Source: Oscillospiraceae bacterium (GTDB lineage Bacteria > Bacillota > Clostridia > UBA1381 > UBA9506). From it: a stretch of DNA of 64,000 bases. The notes beneath the pieces are model-generated. The model had not been told where the DNA came from, did not search any database, and saw only the letters and a list, made by a program, of their open reading frames with translations. The stretch is taken from contig SVJQ01000004.1 of the NCBI GenBank assembly GCA_015068905.1, positions 1 to 64,000 on the forward strand, read 5' to 3'. The first letter of the stretch is position 1. Each line of letters opens with the position of its first letter. A program made the translations under genes and the position numbers. This document shows, piece after piece, positions 18,957 to 27,730 of the stretch.

Positions 18957-19838
18957 TTAAATCCCTTTATATTTTCCTTCTGCTACAAACTGCGCCATAG
19001 CGCGTTTAACCATTTCTTTATCCTCGCGGTAAGTAACACCGTACCATTTTTCCGGTGTAGACAGCACGCGCACCTTCTTTTCGCCGCTTTGAATCAAACC
19101 ATCAACCACACTGGGCAGGAAGAATTCACTTTTCTCCTCAGTCAGTCTTGTTTTGCAGAACGCATCAAAGCCCTGCTCCAGATAGGTAAAGATTGAGGTG
19201 TCAAAGCCCCACAGATTCATGGAAACAATGGTATCCTCAGGAAGCTGGATCCAATTCTCACCATCCTCGGTATACTTTGAATCCTGAATTTTTGTGCGTT
19301 CTGTAATGGTCTTTAAATAACCGTTTTCTGCTTCACAAACCCCACGGGCAACGGTGCCGTTTTCTGTCAGGGTGTTTTTCAGCAAAAAGCCTACCATTGA
19401 GTAATCCGCAGTCCCTGCTTTTAAATGCTCAGCCATTGTCTGATAAGCGTAGGAACCATAATAGTCGTCGGCGTTGATAACAGCAAAGGGTGTATCAATT
19501 AAATCTTTCGCACATAAAATGGCGTGGCCGGTGCCCCAGGGCTTGGTTCTGCCATCCGGCACAGAAAATCCTGCAGGCAATTTATCCAGTTCCTGAAAAG
19601 CATAGTCCACATCAATCATCTTTTCAATGCGTTTTCCCATTACCTCGCGAAAGTCCTTTGCAATTTCCTTTTTGATAATAAAAACAACTTTATCAAAGCC
19701 GGCCTGTTTAGCATCATAGACAGAATAGTCAATGATAATCTCTCCATCGGGGCCTACCGGTTCAATCTGCTTTAAACCACCAAAACGACTGCCCATACCG
19801 GCAGCCATAACAGCTAATGTAATTTTATTTGATTCCAT
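18957..19838 (-). CDS. Sugar-phosphate nucleotidyltransferase-like protein
   Basis: This GT-A-type nucleotidyltransferase of about 293 residues has the signature LAVMAAGMGSRFGGLKQIEPVG at the N-terminus, VINADDYYGSYAYQTMAEHL in the middle, and NLWGFDTSIF further on. Proteins of this group join a sugar phosphate and an NTP to give an NDP-sugar, but the exact substrate is not clear. The ORF track begins at a TTG upstream. GGAG eight bases before the ATG at 19838 makes MESNKITLAV the likely start. It is first in an operon with rdgB. A small hairpin lies in its leader at about 19925-19952. Confidence 0.85.
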   Translation of the reverse strand: MESNKITLAVMAAGMGSRFGGLKQIEPVGPDGEIIIDYSVYDAKQAGFDKVVFIIKKEIAKDFREVMGKRIEKMIDVDYAFQELDKLPAGFSVPDGRTKPWGTGHAILCAKDLIDTPFAVINADDYYGSYAYQTMAEHLKAGTADYSMVGFLLKNTLTENGTVARGVCEAENGYLKTITERTKIQDSKYTEDGENWIQLPEDTIVSMNLWGFDTSIFTYLEQGFDAFCKTRLTEEKSEFFLPSVVDGLIQSGEKKVRVLSTPEKWYGVTYREDKEMVKRAMAQFVAEGKYKGI

Positions 19839-19999
19839 CGTTCCATCTCCTATTGCCAATTATTACTATACCTTTATTATACACAATTTTGTTTCAGATT
19901 GCAAACACTCTTACCAAAAATACAAAAATTGTTGCCAAAAAGGCAAAATTTTGAGAAAGCGCCTGACCGCATACTACATATTTTTCTCTTTTTCGAGTC

Positions 20000-20028
20000 T
20001 TGACATCCAAGTTTAATTGTATTAAAAT
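20000..20028 (+). promoter_or_regulatory. Sigma-A promoter of carD
   Basis: TTGACA and TAAAAT are separated by 17 bp, about 42 bp before the carD start codon. The 160 bp between this box and the divergent nucleotidyltransferase gene shows only the small AT-rich hairpin noted there. Confidence 0.8.
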
Positions 20029-20069
20029 AGAAATTAGATTGATCCACTCTTAGATGGAGGTCTGTGGCG

Positions 20070-20561
20070 ATGCAGTATCATATTGGCTCAAAAGTCGTTT
20101 ATCCCATGCACGGTGCAGGTGTGATTGAATCAATTGAAGAACGTGAAATTATGGGAAAAAAACAAGAGTATTACATTATGCGTATTCCCATTGGTGACAT
20201 GCAGGTTATGGTCCCCATTGAAAGTGCAGAAGAAATCGGCCTGCGAGAGGTCATTGACCCTGAGGCTGCTGACCGCGTGCTTGAGGACTTTAAAGCCTGC
20301 CCTATTGAAATGGATTCTAACTGGAACAAGCGCTACCGTGACAATATGACTAAAATTAAAAGCGGCAACATAAAAGATGTAGTCTCAGTTGTAAAAAATT
20401 TGATGTATCGCGACAAACTGCGGGGGCTTTCTACCGGCGAGCGGAAAATGCTGTCAAATGCAAAGCAGATTTTAGTCAGCGAGCTGGTAGTGGCAAAATC
20501 CTGCCCACAACAACAGATTGAAAAAATGATGGAGCAGGTTATCACCGCAGAACTGGCTTAG
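20070..20561 (+). CDS. CarD/CdnL-family RNA polymerase-binding regulator
   Basis: This protein of about 163 residues has an N-terminal Tudor-like CarD RNAP-interacting domain (YHIGSKVVYPMHGAGVIESIEER) and a C-terminal helical DNA-contacting domain (VVSVVKNLMYRDKLRGLSTGERKML). Family members bind the RNA polymerase beta subunit and stabilise open complexes at rRNA and other promoters. The ORF track starts at GTG 20064, only three bases from GGAGG; ATG at 20070 has the better spacing and gives MQYHIG. It stands upstream of zapA with a 49-bp gap. Confidence 0.93.
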   Translation: MQYHIGSKVVYPMHGAGVIESIEEREIMGKKQEYYIMRIPIGDMQVMVPIESAEEIGLREVIDPEAADRVLEDFKACPIEMDSNWNKRYRDNMTKIKSGNIKDVVSVVKNLMYRDKLRGLSTGERKMLSNAKQILVSELVVAKSCPQQQIEKMMEQVITAELA

Positions 20562-20610
20562 AAAAAATATCTTCACGCGTGTCTGATGAGCAGACAGAAG
20601 GGAGGCCTCT

Positions 20611-20910
20611 ATGCCTGACAGAAATAAATTGGTGGTTAAAATCGGCGGTGGTGAATACACCCTGTCATCTTCTGAATCCAGAGAATATATGCTGAGTGTT
20701 GCAGATTTGGTTGATAAAAAAATGCAACAGGTGAAGTGCGCTGACCCCACTCTTGGCACCGCTAATGTTGCCGTGCTGACTGCTGTAAATTTAGCAGACG
20801 ATTTAATTCGTATGAAGAAAAATGAGCAGGCACTGTCAAAGAACATTTTAACATATACAGAAAAAATCAGAGCCTTAGAATCTGAAATTGAAAGATTAAA
20901 AAGAAGATAA
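20611..20910 (+). CDS. zapA: Cell division protein ZapA
   Basis: ZapA bundles FtsZ filaments at the Z-ring. In this 99-residue protein the N-terminal beta strands (NKLVVKIGGGEYTLSSSESREYM) and the C-terminal coiled coil (VAVLTAVNLADDLIRMKKNEQ, then the helix to the basic end) fit the family at its normal length. An AAGGGAGG site precedes ATG. It may be cotranscribed with carD. Confidence 0.88.
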   Translation: MPDRNKLVVKIGGGEYTLSSSESREYMLSVADLVDKKMQQVKCADPTLGTANVAVLTAVNLADDLIRMKKNEQALSKNILTYTEKIRALESEIERLKRR

Positions 20911-20916
20911 AATTTA

Positions 20917-20953
20917 AAACACCTACTGTGCCTTTAACAGTAGTGTGTTTTTT
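20917..20953 (+). terminator. Intrinsic terminator after zapA
   Basis: AAAACAC-CTACTGT pairs with ACAGTAG-TGTGTTTT around a 7-nt loop, followed by TTTTTTC. Confidence 0.88.
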
Positions 20954-21093
20954 CTTTTTAACAATCAAACGGTTGTATTTTCGCTATTTATTTAAAATTT
21001 AATCAATTTGTTAAAATTTTTTAATGAGTGTATAGTATGATATAAATAAGAATCTTGTGCAAGCACAAACCCCTTTTAAAAGGAGGAATTTTT

Positions 21094-22014
21094 ATGTTAA
21101 AAAAATTGCTTTACATAACACTGTGTGTCGTATTGCTTCTTACCGGCTGTAGCCTTTCAGGCACCGGTTCTGTGAAAGGTGAGCAAAAAACTGCGATGGT
21201 TTATTATGCCAACGCCGAAGGGACAGACCTTGTCTCTGCTGAAATTGATGTTCGGGACAAAACAGAAAAAGAGTTGCCCCGTTATGTGATTGAAACACTG
21301 CTTGAGGGTCCCTCTTCTGCTGATATGTCACGTTCTGTCCGTGCGGGCACTAAGCTTTTGTCGCTGATAACGGAGAAAAGCCTTGCAAGGGTTGACCTTT
21401 CAAAGGAATTTTATCACGAAGAAAGCGTTCTGGATGTATTATCCATTGCTGCCATCGTCAAATCCCTTTGCTCCGTTAACAGCATTGATCAGGTGCTTGT
21501 GACGATTGAAGGGCAACCCCTGATCTCGCCTGATGGCACTGCACAAGGCATTTTAAAGGAATCGGATGTTGTCTTTGTAGCGGATACCTTAACAGAAGAT
21601 GAAGCCAACATCACTCTTTACTTCTCTGATGCCAATGCAGAATGTCTGGTATCTGAAATCCGTCGCGTCAAGCTGCGTCGCGGTGACTCTTTAGAGCAGC
21701 TTGTAATGCAGGAGCTGATCCGGGGTCCTGAGCTTCCGGAAAACGGCAATACGGTTCCTACCGAAACAAAAATCCGCTCCATTGAAACAAAAGATAAGGT
21801 TTGCTTTGTGAACCTTTCTTCTGAATTCGTAACCAAAAATCCGTCCGGCATCTCAGGCGAGCGAATGACGGTTTACTCCATTGTCAACTCCTTAACTGAG
21901 CTTTCCGGCATTGATAAAGTGCAGTTTTTGATTGAAGGCGAAAAAAAGGATGTATACCTGCATATGACCTTTAATGAACCCATTGAACGGGACGTCAGCA
22001 TGATACAGAAATAA
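21094..22014 (+). CDS. GerMN-domain lipoprotein
   Basis: This lipoprotein of about 306 residues has a signal peptide with lipobox LLTGC, so it is anchored outside the membrane by an N-terminal lipid. Two GerMN domains follow (about residues 45-160 and 175-290), each showing a LLEGPSS/LIRGPEL-like turn and a VDLSKEF/VNLSSEF strand. GerM of Bacillus is needed for sporulation and germination, but GerMN domains also occur in general envelope lipoproteins. The track start at 21055 is too early: AGGAGG sits just before ATG 21094. alr follows after 45 bp. Confidence 0.88.
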   Translation: MLKKLLYITLCVVLLLTGCSLSGTGSVKGEQKTAMVYYANAEGTDLVSAEIDVRDKTEKELPRYVIETLLEGPSSADMSRSVRAGTKLLSLITEKSLARVDLSKEFYHEESVLDVLSIAAIVKSLCSVNSIDQVLVTIEGQPLISPDGTAQGILKESDVVFVADTLTEDEANITLYFSDANAECLVSEIRRVKLRRGDSLEQLVMQELIRGPELPENGNTVPTETKIRSIETKDKVCFVNLSSEFVTKNPSGISGERMTVYSIVNSLTELSGIDKVQFLIEGEKKDVYLHMTFNEPIERDVSMIQK

Positions 22015-22059
22015 CCCCGAAACATTTTTAAACGGTTACTTTAGAAAGGTCGCAAAAAT

Positions 22060-23223
22060 ATGACATTATCTCACGTTGAAAAAAATCTATATTACAGATG
22101 CTATGCCGCTATAGACCTCAGCGCCATCACTCACAACGTAAGCCGGCTGAAGACCTGTATGGGCGAAGGCATTATGGCAATGGCAGTTGTCAAAGCCGAT
22201 GCCTACGGTCACGGCAGCATCACTGTAAGTAAACATATTGAAAAGGATGTAGATTACTTTGCTGTTGCAAGCCTTGATGAGGCCATTGTACTGCGTGAGG
22301 GAGGAATCAGCAAACCGATTCTGATTCTTTCTTATACAAGCCCCCTGCTGTTTGATGAGCTGATTGACAACGATATAACTGCCACAATCTATAACGTGGA
22401 TGAAGCAAAACAGCTGTCTGAGGCTGCTATTGCCAAAGGCAAAAAGGCAAAGGTTCACATCGCCATTGATACCGGTATGGGGCGAATCGGCTTTACACCG
22501 GATGCCGAAAGCGCTGACTGCGTGAAAGAGATTTCGCAGCTTGCCGGCATCACCTTAGAAGGGCTTTTCAGCCATTATGCCTGCGCTGATTGCCTTGATA
22601 AAACGGATGCACAGGAACAAACCCGCCTGTTTGATGCCTTTATTGCTATGCTTGAAGAGCGCGGTGTCAACATCCCCATCAAGCACATCTGCAACAGTGC
22701 CGGCACCATTGACTTTACAAAGCAGTATAATATGTGTCGTCTGGGCATCGCCCTGTACGGTCTTGAGCCCTCTAATGAGGTGGACATACACAAGCTTGGT
22801 CTCACCCCTGCTATGGAGGTTGTCAGCCACGTTGTACATATCAAAGATGTTCCAAAGGGCTTTAAAATTGGCTACGGCCACATTTATGAAACCCCGGTAC
22901 CTCGGAAAATTGCCACCGTCAGCATTGGCTACGCAGACGGCTTTAACCGCTGTCTCACCGGCGTGGGTTATGTGCTGATCAACGGCAAAAAGGCTCCCAT
23001 TGTTGGCAAGGTTTGCATGGATCAGATTATGGTAGATGTGACGGATATTGAAGACGTTTCCATCGGTATGCATGCCATCATCCTTGGCGAAAACCAGGAC
23101 GCACATATAACCGCCGAAGAATTTGGTGCTATGTGCCACAGCTTCAACTACGAAGTTGTCTGCACCTTTATGCCGAGAGTGAAAAGAGTATATTATGAAA
23201 ACGGAAAGATTATGAATCCATAA
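22060..23223 (+). CDS. alr: Alanine racemase
   Basis: This is the PLP-dependent racemase that provides D-alanine for peptidoglycan. Its 387 residues are the typical length. The PLP lysine motif AVVKADAYGHG is near residue 45, a conserved DTGMGRIGF region near 135-145, and the catalytic tyrosine region GYADGFNR near 290. C-terminal VGKVCMDQIMVDVTDI is typical. AGAAAGG precedes the ATG. It is the last gene of the plus-strand group and is closed by a terminator. Confidence 0.97.
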   Translation: MTLSHVEKNLYYRCYAAIDLSAITHNVSRLKTCMGEGIMAMAVVKADAYGHGSITVSKHIEKDVDYFAVASLDEAIVLREGGISKPILILSYTSPLLFDELIDNDITATIYNVDEAKQLSEAAIAKGKKAKVHIAIDTGMGRIGFTPDAESADCVKEISQLAGITLEGLFSHYACADCLDKTDAQEQTRLFDAFIAMLEERGVNIPIKHICNSAGTIDFTKQYNMCRLGIALYGLEPSNEVDIHKLGLTPAMEVVSHVVHIKDVPKGFKIGYGHIYETPVPRKIATVSIGYADGFNRCLTGVGYVLINGKKAPIVGKVCMDQIMVDVTDIEDVSIGMHAIILGENQDAHITAEEFGAMCHSFNYEVVCTFMPRVKRVYYENGKIMNP

Positions 23224-23226
23224 ATT

Positions 23227-23253
23227 AAAAAGCCGCCATATGGCGGCTTTTTA
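23227..23253 (+). terminator. Bidirectional terminator between alr and the Cys-rich gene
   Basis: AAAAAGCCGCCATATGGCGGCTTTTT is a near-perfect palindrome with T runs on both sides. Confidence 0.88.
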
Positions 23254-23262
23254 ATATGCACA

Positions 23263-24105
23263 TTAGTTACAGCAACCCTGTCGCAAATCTGATACAGTTT
23301 CAAATTTACAGTCATCCTTTTCCGGCGGGAAGAACTCGTCAAAGGGGAACTCAATTTGTTCAAACAAATCGCAGGGGCTGTCTTCGCTGGATGCTACGCA
23401 CTCCTTCTGAGGCACGCAGAAATCGTAAGCGGGAATTAAAAGCTGTACGCTTCTTTCAATCTTAACAATGGAGAAAAGACCGATGGAAACAAACACACGC
23501 TTTTTGTCGCCGCCCAGCACCAACGAATCATCAAATACGTTGCAAACACACTGAGGGATTCTTGAAAAATCGAGATCCTCACAACAGCAACAAAGCTTAT
23601 CGTTTGCATCCACCACCTTAGCAGCTAAGCACAGTGGGTCAACCACCTCAACAACAGCTTTCGGCATATTGGTTTTCTGCCATAGCTGTTCATCAAAGCT
23701 GTCATAGCTGTAGCGGGATTCAAAGACCTTGGCAGAGCCTTCAGAGCCGAACAGAATCACCTTTTTATCAAAGCTGGCAAGACCCTCTACCTTGCAGGGC
23801 TTACCTACACCGGTAAAGGCATCTAAGGTAATTTTAAAGAAGAACTTTAAATCTACCGTAAAATAGCCACGATTAAAAGGCACCGGCTCAACATCAGAAA
23901 ATACCCAGATGATTTCTGACTTTCTGCATTTTACATTAACAGCTCTGTCAATTATTTCCTGAGCCGCCGCAGTAAAATACACACGGGCATCTTCAATGCA
24001 GTCTTTATCTTTGCAGGAATCATAAATTTTATCGGTATGTATGCAGACTGCGTCCTTGGGTTCGTTGCAGCCACCACCATAGGGGTTACGCATTTTGTCA
24101 TTCAT
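23263..24105 (-). CDS. Conserved-looking Cys-rich protein of unknown function, next to sipL
   Basis: The product has 280 residues from the likely start MNDKMRNPYGGG (the track begins 27 bp earlier, at the start of the AGAAAGG region). It has no signal peptide and no membrane segment. Many cysteines are clustered: CKDKDC near residue 30, CCCC near 160, PQC/VC near 180 and a terminal GCC. The alternation of beta strands and the phrase CIEDARVYFTAAAQEII suggest a folded beta-rich domain, perhaps related to the SPOCS fold, but this is a guess. It lies 140 bp downstream of the sipL-like gene on the same strand, so a sporulation role is possible. I do not recognise a named family. Confidence 0.65.
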   Translation of the reverse strand: MNDKMRNPYGGGCNEPKDAVCIHTDKIYDSCKDKDCIEDARVYFTAAAQEIIDRAVNVKCRKSEIIWVFSDVEPVPFNRGYFTVDLKFFFKITLDAFTGVGKPCKVEGLASFDKKVILFGSEGSAKVFESRYSYDSFDEQLWQKTNMPKAVVEVVDPLCLAAKVVDANDKLCCCCEDLDFSRIPQCVCNVFDDSLVLGGDKKRVFVSIGLFSIVKIERSVQLLIPAYDFCVPQKECVASSEDSPCDLFEQIEFPFDEFFPPEKDDCKFETVSDLRQGCCN

Positions 24106-24244
24106 AAAAATTCCATACCTTTCTGCCCACACATTCTATCGTATCTACGCCTTATTTATGGGCTGATAAGGCGCAGTATCAGGAATACATAATTCCCTCT
24201 CTATACCATATCATATGCGGATACATCATAAAATGCCACAGGCG

Positions 24245-25801
24245 TTATCCCCGTGGGATTAAAATTTTCTGTCCTGCCAGAATCTGCGTGCTGTCCATTT
24301 GATTCAGCTTCATAACCTTATGTTGATCTGTGCGATAATGCTTTGCAATATCCCATAAGGTATCACCGTGCTGAGCAAAATAAATCACCAGACCGCGTCT
24401 TGCTTCATTTTCTACCTCTTCCTCCGTCAGCTCACAGCCGGTAATGTGCTCCACTGCCTGACGTCGAACGGCACGGGTGTAAAACTCCAGCACACAACGC
24501 AACTCAATTTCAGAGGCCGCATTTAATGAAAAGCTGATGTTCTGATCCGTCACGCCACATTCGAAAAAGGCTGTTCCGTCAGCGCCGTCGGCAGGCACAA
24601 TATGTTCAAAATCATATTCACCCTCTAGACTGTACATAGCCTCATCCCCCTCAGCACTGGCATACAAAACAAAAACACTGAGTTTGCCACGGATAATCAG
24701 CTTTTCATCTGCCACCAAAAGCTCTGAAACCTTAGGGCGACATTCTAAGCTGTAAACAGAACCGGCGGCAGGCAGACCTGCCGGAACTGAAAGAATCTCC
24801 TTTAAATTCAAATGACTGATTCCCTCACACAATAGCTCGTCAAGCTCTACTGTATCGCGGGCAATCTCTGCGCGACCTGACAGGCTGTAACAATCGTCAA
24901 TGTACTGCACATCCTGTATTTTTGACGCCACAACATCCGCTCGCAGAACCACATCTAACGAAATCACTCTCGGATCGCCGTTTGCGTCATCCTTGAGCAT
25001 ATAATACACATCTTTAACGGCATAAGATACGTTGCACATACAAGTATCATCCAGACCGGGGATTTCGAGCATTTCGCCAAAGGGCACTTCGTGTTCAGCA
25101 ATATGAATGCCCTCATCCGGGTCAAGGCACTGATACAGGGTGCGAACCACCAGAGTGCCCTTTGCAATCATCTTACCGGACATAATTTTGCACTCACCGC
25201 GAAGAGCTTTGACGCTCAGCTTGATAATTTCATCCACATCCGGCTTGGCCCCGGGGATTTCAAGGGTTTCTGTTACTGTCAGCTCTTTTGAAGTATCGGC
25301 AGTCACCCGATAAACAGACAGAGGCTTTGTGCGCACCTGCAATGGGCAGTCAGGCTCAACACCGGCAAGAAGTGCAAGCTCCCGCTGTCTGTACCCACGG
25401 GCAGTCACAGTAACTAAAACCTTCATATTCAGTTTGCGGGAATTGATGAGAGAAAATTCCACCTGCTCGGCCTGAGCCTTGACATTGATTTCTACGTTCT
25501 CTGTCAGGCCAAGATCAATCACATCTTTAAACTCAAATTTAGCATCAATGCTTTTAGGTCCCTCTGTTGTGCCTTCCGGGATATATAAAATTTTTACCGA
25601 TGCCAGTCCTGAAAAGCTCAGCTTGCCGTCTGCAAACTCCCGGTTTGTCACAATGGCAACTGCTTCTGTCTGCAAAATGTTTTTGATATCCGGCTTAATA
25701 TCAGGCACAATCACATCGCCCTCTGCAAGCAGGCTCATTGTCTGATTGGTTATCATCTTGCTTGCATATAAATCTTCTTTTTGAAAATGAATCTGCATCA
25801 T
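24245..25801 (-). CDS. sipL: SipL-like sporulation protein: SPOCS (DUF3794) domains plus C-terminal LysM
   Basis: This protein of about 518 residues has repeated SPOCS/DUF3794 modules (phrases such as EGDVIVPDIKPDIKNILQTEA, then TETLEIPGAKPDVDEIIKLS) up to about residue 465, followed by a LysM domain (VIYFAQHGDTLWDIAKHY...ILAGQKILIPRG). This is the layout of clostridial SipL, which binds the coat basement protein SpoIVA through its LysM domain and is needed for coat attachment. The track start is too early: AAGGAGG lies directly before the ATG at 25801 (MMQIHFQKE). It is the best evidence in the window that the organism can sporulate. Confidence 0.85.
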   Translation of the reverse strand: MMQIHFQKEDLYASKMITNQTMSLLAEGDVIVPDIKPDIKNILQTEAVAIVTNREFADGKLSFSGLASVKILYIPEGTTEGPKSIDAKFEFKDVIDLGLTENVEINVKAQAEQVEFSLINSRKLNMKVLVTVTARGYRQRELALLAGVEPDCPLQVRTKPLSVYRVTADTSKELTVTETLEIPGAKPDVDEIIKLSVKALRGECKIMSGKMIAKGTLVVRTLYQCLDPDEGIHIAEHEVPFGEMLEIPGLDDTCMCNVSYAVKDVYYMLKDDANGDPRVISLDVVLRADVVASKIQDVQYIDDCYSLSGRAEIARDTVELDELLCEGISHLNLKEILSVPAGLPAAGSVYSLECRPKVSELLVADEKLIIRGKLSVFVLYASAEGDEAMYSLEGEYDFEHIVPADGADGTAFFECGVTDQNISFSLNAASEIELRCVLEFYTRAVRRQAVEHITGCELTEEEVENEARRGLVIYFAQHGDTLWDIAKHYRTDQHKVMKLNQMDSTQILAGQKILIPRG

Positions 25802-25929
25802 CTGCTCCTCCTTCAATATATTCCTCTGTTCCAACCTATGCCTGCAGATGGCTGTTTATGCCGTTTTTCAGAATAAAAAAACTTTTTTTCGCCAAAATAG
25901 TAAGAGAATACTGTAACGGGAGTGTTTGC

Positions 25930-26424
25930 ATGGTCACAATTGCAATCGCAGAGAAAGAGGGCATAATTGCAGAGCTACTGCAAAATGCGCTAAAGGCAAA
26001 AGGGCAAAAAATATGCCGCAAAAATAGCGCCTCGGACTGCGACTATCTGCTATTGGCGCCTGACAGCCAAAAAAGCTGTGACGTTTTGCTTCTCCACCAC
26101 TACTGCCCGCCCCCCTGCGCTGACTACATTACCCTGCTGAATGCAGACGCAAAAATTACGCCGCCCACCGGCAAAAAATCTTTAGTGATTACCTACGGTT
26201 TAAATCCCCTTGCCACCGTTACCGCTTCCTCCGTCAGTACCGACGGTGAAAAAACCTCCTTTTTATGTTGCCTGCAGCGCTCTATTGTCACATTAAAGGG
26301 CAAGGTGATTGAGCCTCAGGAATTCCCGGTCACATTCCCGGGAAACTCGCAGGACCTCAGCTCTATGATGGGCTTTGTTTGTCTGGGTTTGGTTTTATCC
26401 TTTTCTCCTGACGAGTTCAGGTAA
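25930..26424 (+). CDS. Small protein of unknown function between sipL and fba
   Basis: The track ORF begins at 25738 inside the sipL coding region, but GGGAG seven bases before ATG 25930 marks the likely start, giving 164 residues (MVTIAIAEKEG). There is no signal peptide. The middle part (KKSLVITYGLNPLATVTASSVST) resembles the tone of a Mur-ligase-like or P-loop-less alpha/beta fold, and the C-terminus is hydrophobic (GFVCLGLVLSFS). No catalytic motif is clear. It is divergent from sipL with about 130 bp between starts, so the two may share a regulatory region. Function unknown. Confidence 0.6.
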   Translation: MVTIAIAEKEGIIAELLQNALKAKGQKICRKNSASDCDYLLLAPDSQKSCDVLLLHHYCPPPCADYITLLNADAKITPPTGKKSLVITYGLNPLATVTASSVSTDGEKTSFLCCLQRSIVTLKGKVIEPQEFPVTFPGNSQDLSSMMGFVCLGLVLSFSPDEFR

Positions 26425-26496
26425 CTATTATTTGGTTATTGCTCCTTTTTAACGAAAAAAGTTGTGAAAAAAATGTCAAATTCTTTAATTTGGCTA

Positions 26497-26525
26497 TTGA
26501 TTTTAATCACGACTTTTGATACAAT
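26497..26525 (+). promoter_or_regulatory. Sigma-A-like promoter of fba
   Basis: TTGATT and TACAAT are separated by 17 bp, 33 bp before the start codon. Confidence 0.7.
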
Positions 26526-26557
26526 AGATATGATAAAAATTTAAGGAGTTGAACCAA

Positions 26558-27493
26558 ATGGCATTAGTAACAAGTAAAGAAATGTTCCAGAAGGCATACG
26601 ACGGCGGCTATGCTATCGGTGCTTTTAACGTAAACAACATGGAAATCATTCAGGGTATCACTGAAGCTGCAAAAGAAGTCAGCGCTCCCCTGATTCTGCA
26701 GGTTTCCGCAGGCGCAAGAAAATATGCTAACCATACATATCTGGTAAAGCTGGTTGAAGCTGCCCTGATCGAAACTGACCTGCCCATCTGTCTGCACCTT
26801 GACCATGGTGACAGCTTTGAACTGTGTAAGTCTTGTATCGACGGTGGTTTTACCTCCGTTATGATTGACGGTTCTCACCATTCTTTCGAAGATAACATTG
26901 AACTGACCAAAAAGGTTGTTGAATACGCTCACGAACGTGGCGTTGTTGTTGAAGGTGAATTAGGCCGCTTAGCTGGTATCGAAGATGACGTTAACGTTTC
27001 TGAAGAAGACGCTTCTTACACCCGTCCTTCTGAAGTTGAAGAATTCGTTACCCGTACCGGTGTTGACTCTCTGGCTATCGCTATCGGCACAAGCCACGGT
27101 GCTTACAAATTCAAGCCCGGTCAGAAACCCCAGCTGCGTTTTGACATCTTAAAAGAAGTTGAAAAACGTCTGCCTAACTTCCCCATCGTTCTCCACGGTG
27201 CAAGCAGCGTTATCCCTGAATTTGTTGACATGATCAACGCTAACGGCGGTAACATGCCCGATGCTATCGGTATCCCCGAAGATATGCTGCGTGAAGCTGC
27301 AAAATCTGCAGTATGTAAGATTAATATTGACTCTGACCTGCGTCTGGCTATGACCGGTTCTATCCGTAAGTACATGGCTGAAAATCCTGCACACTTCGAC
27401 CCCAGACAGTACCTGTCTCCGGCTCGTGCAGCTATCAAAGAGTTGGTTAAGAACAAGCTGATCAACGTTTTAGGTTGCGACGGCAAGGCGTGA
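26558..27493 (+). CDS. fba: Class II fructose-1,6-bisphosphate aldolase
   Basis: This zinc-dependent aldolase interconverts fructose-1,6-bisphosphate with glyceraldehyde-3-phosphate and dihydroxyacetone phosphate. It has about 311 residues. Visible motifs: HLDHGDSFELCKSCIDGGFTSVMIDGSHH (catalytic Asp and first Zn His), VEGELGRLAGIEDD, GTSHGAYKFKPGQKP (Zn His) and HGASSV. The codon choice is strongly biased and even, as expected for a highly expressed gene. AAGGAG is nine bases before ATG 26558, so the track's TTG at 26549 is not needed. Confidence 0.96.
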   Translation: MALVTSKEMFQKAYDGGYAIGAFNVNNMEIIQGITEAAKEVSAPLILQVSAGARKYANHTYLVKLVEAALIETDLPICLHLDHGDSFELCKSCIDGGFTSVMIDGSHHSFEDNIELTKKVVEYAHERGVVVEGELGRLAGIEDDVNVSEEDASYTRPSEVEEFVTRTGVDSLAIAIGTSHGAYKFKPGQKPQLRFDILKEVEKRLPNFPIVLHGASSVIPEFVDMINANGGNMPDAIGIPEDMLREAAKSAVCKINIDSDLRLAMTGSIRKYMAENPAHFDPRQYLSPARAAIKELVKNKLINVLGCDGKA

Positions 27494-27529
27494 GTCTAAT
27501 CCGTTAGATTGCATATACTATGCATTTTT

Positions 27530-27560
27530 GCGGGCGATTTCATATCGCCCGCTTTTTTTG
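27530..27560 (+). terminator. Intrinsic terminator after fba
   Basis: GCGGGCGAT / ATCGCCCGC stem with a short loop is followed by TTTTTTTG. Confidence 0.9.
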
Positions 27561-27571
27561 TAAAAGGGAAT

Positions 27572-27702
27572 GTAAAAAAGTTCAGAGCGTAAAAAGAAAC
27601 TAAAATTATTTGTTTTTGCTATAAATAAACCTCGCCTTCGGGTAACCAAAATTAAGGATAAACCTTGATTTTGCTCGGTTTATTCATTCTGACTTTTTTT
27701 AC
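27572..27702 (+). other. Nested inverted repeats before the NSS transporter (possible structured leader or small mobile palindrome)
   Basis: Three stems lie inside one another: an outer pair GTAAAAAAGTTCAGA / TCTGACTTTTTTTAC at the ends, a middle pair AATAAACC / GGTTTATT, and an inner hairpin CAAAATTAAGG / CCTTGATTTTG. The outer right arm carries a T run, so it could act as a terminator when folded. The element ends about 28 bp before the TTG start of the transporter. No aptamer class that I know fits. A small palindromic repeat is the alternative. No clear promoter is visible. Confidence 0.5.
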
Positions 27703-27730
27703 CTATTTCCACTAAAAAGGAGGCATTCAC

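Noticed and set aside
22555-23139. 194-residue minus-strand ORF
   Set aside because: Shadow of alr; no ribosome site and no recognisable domain.
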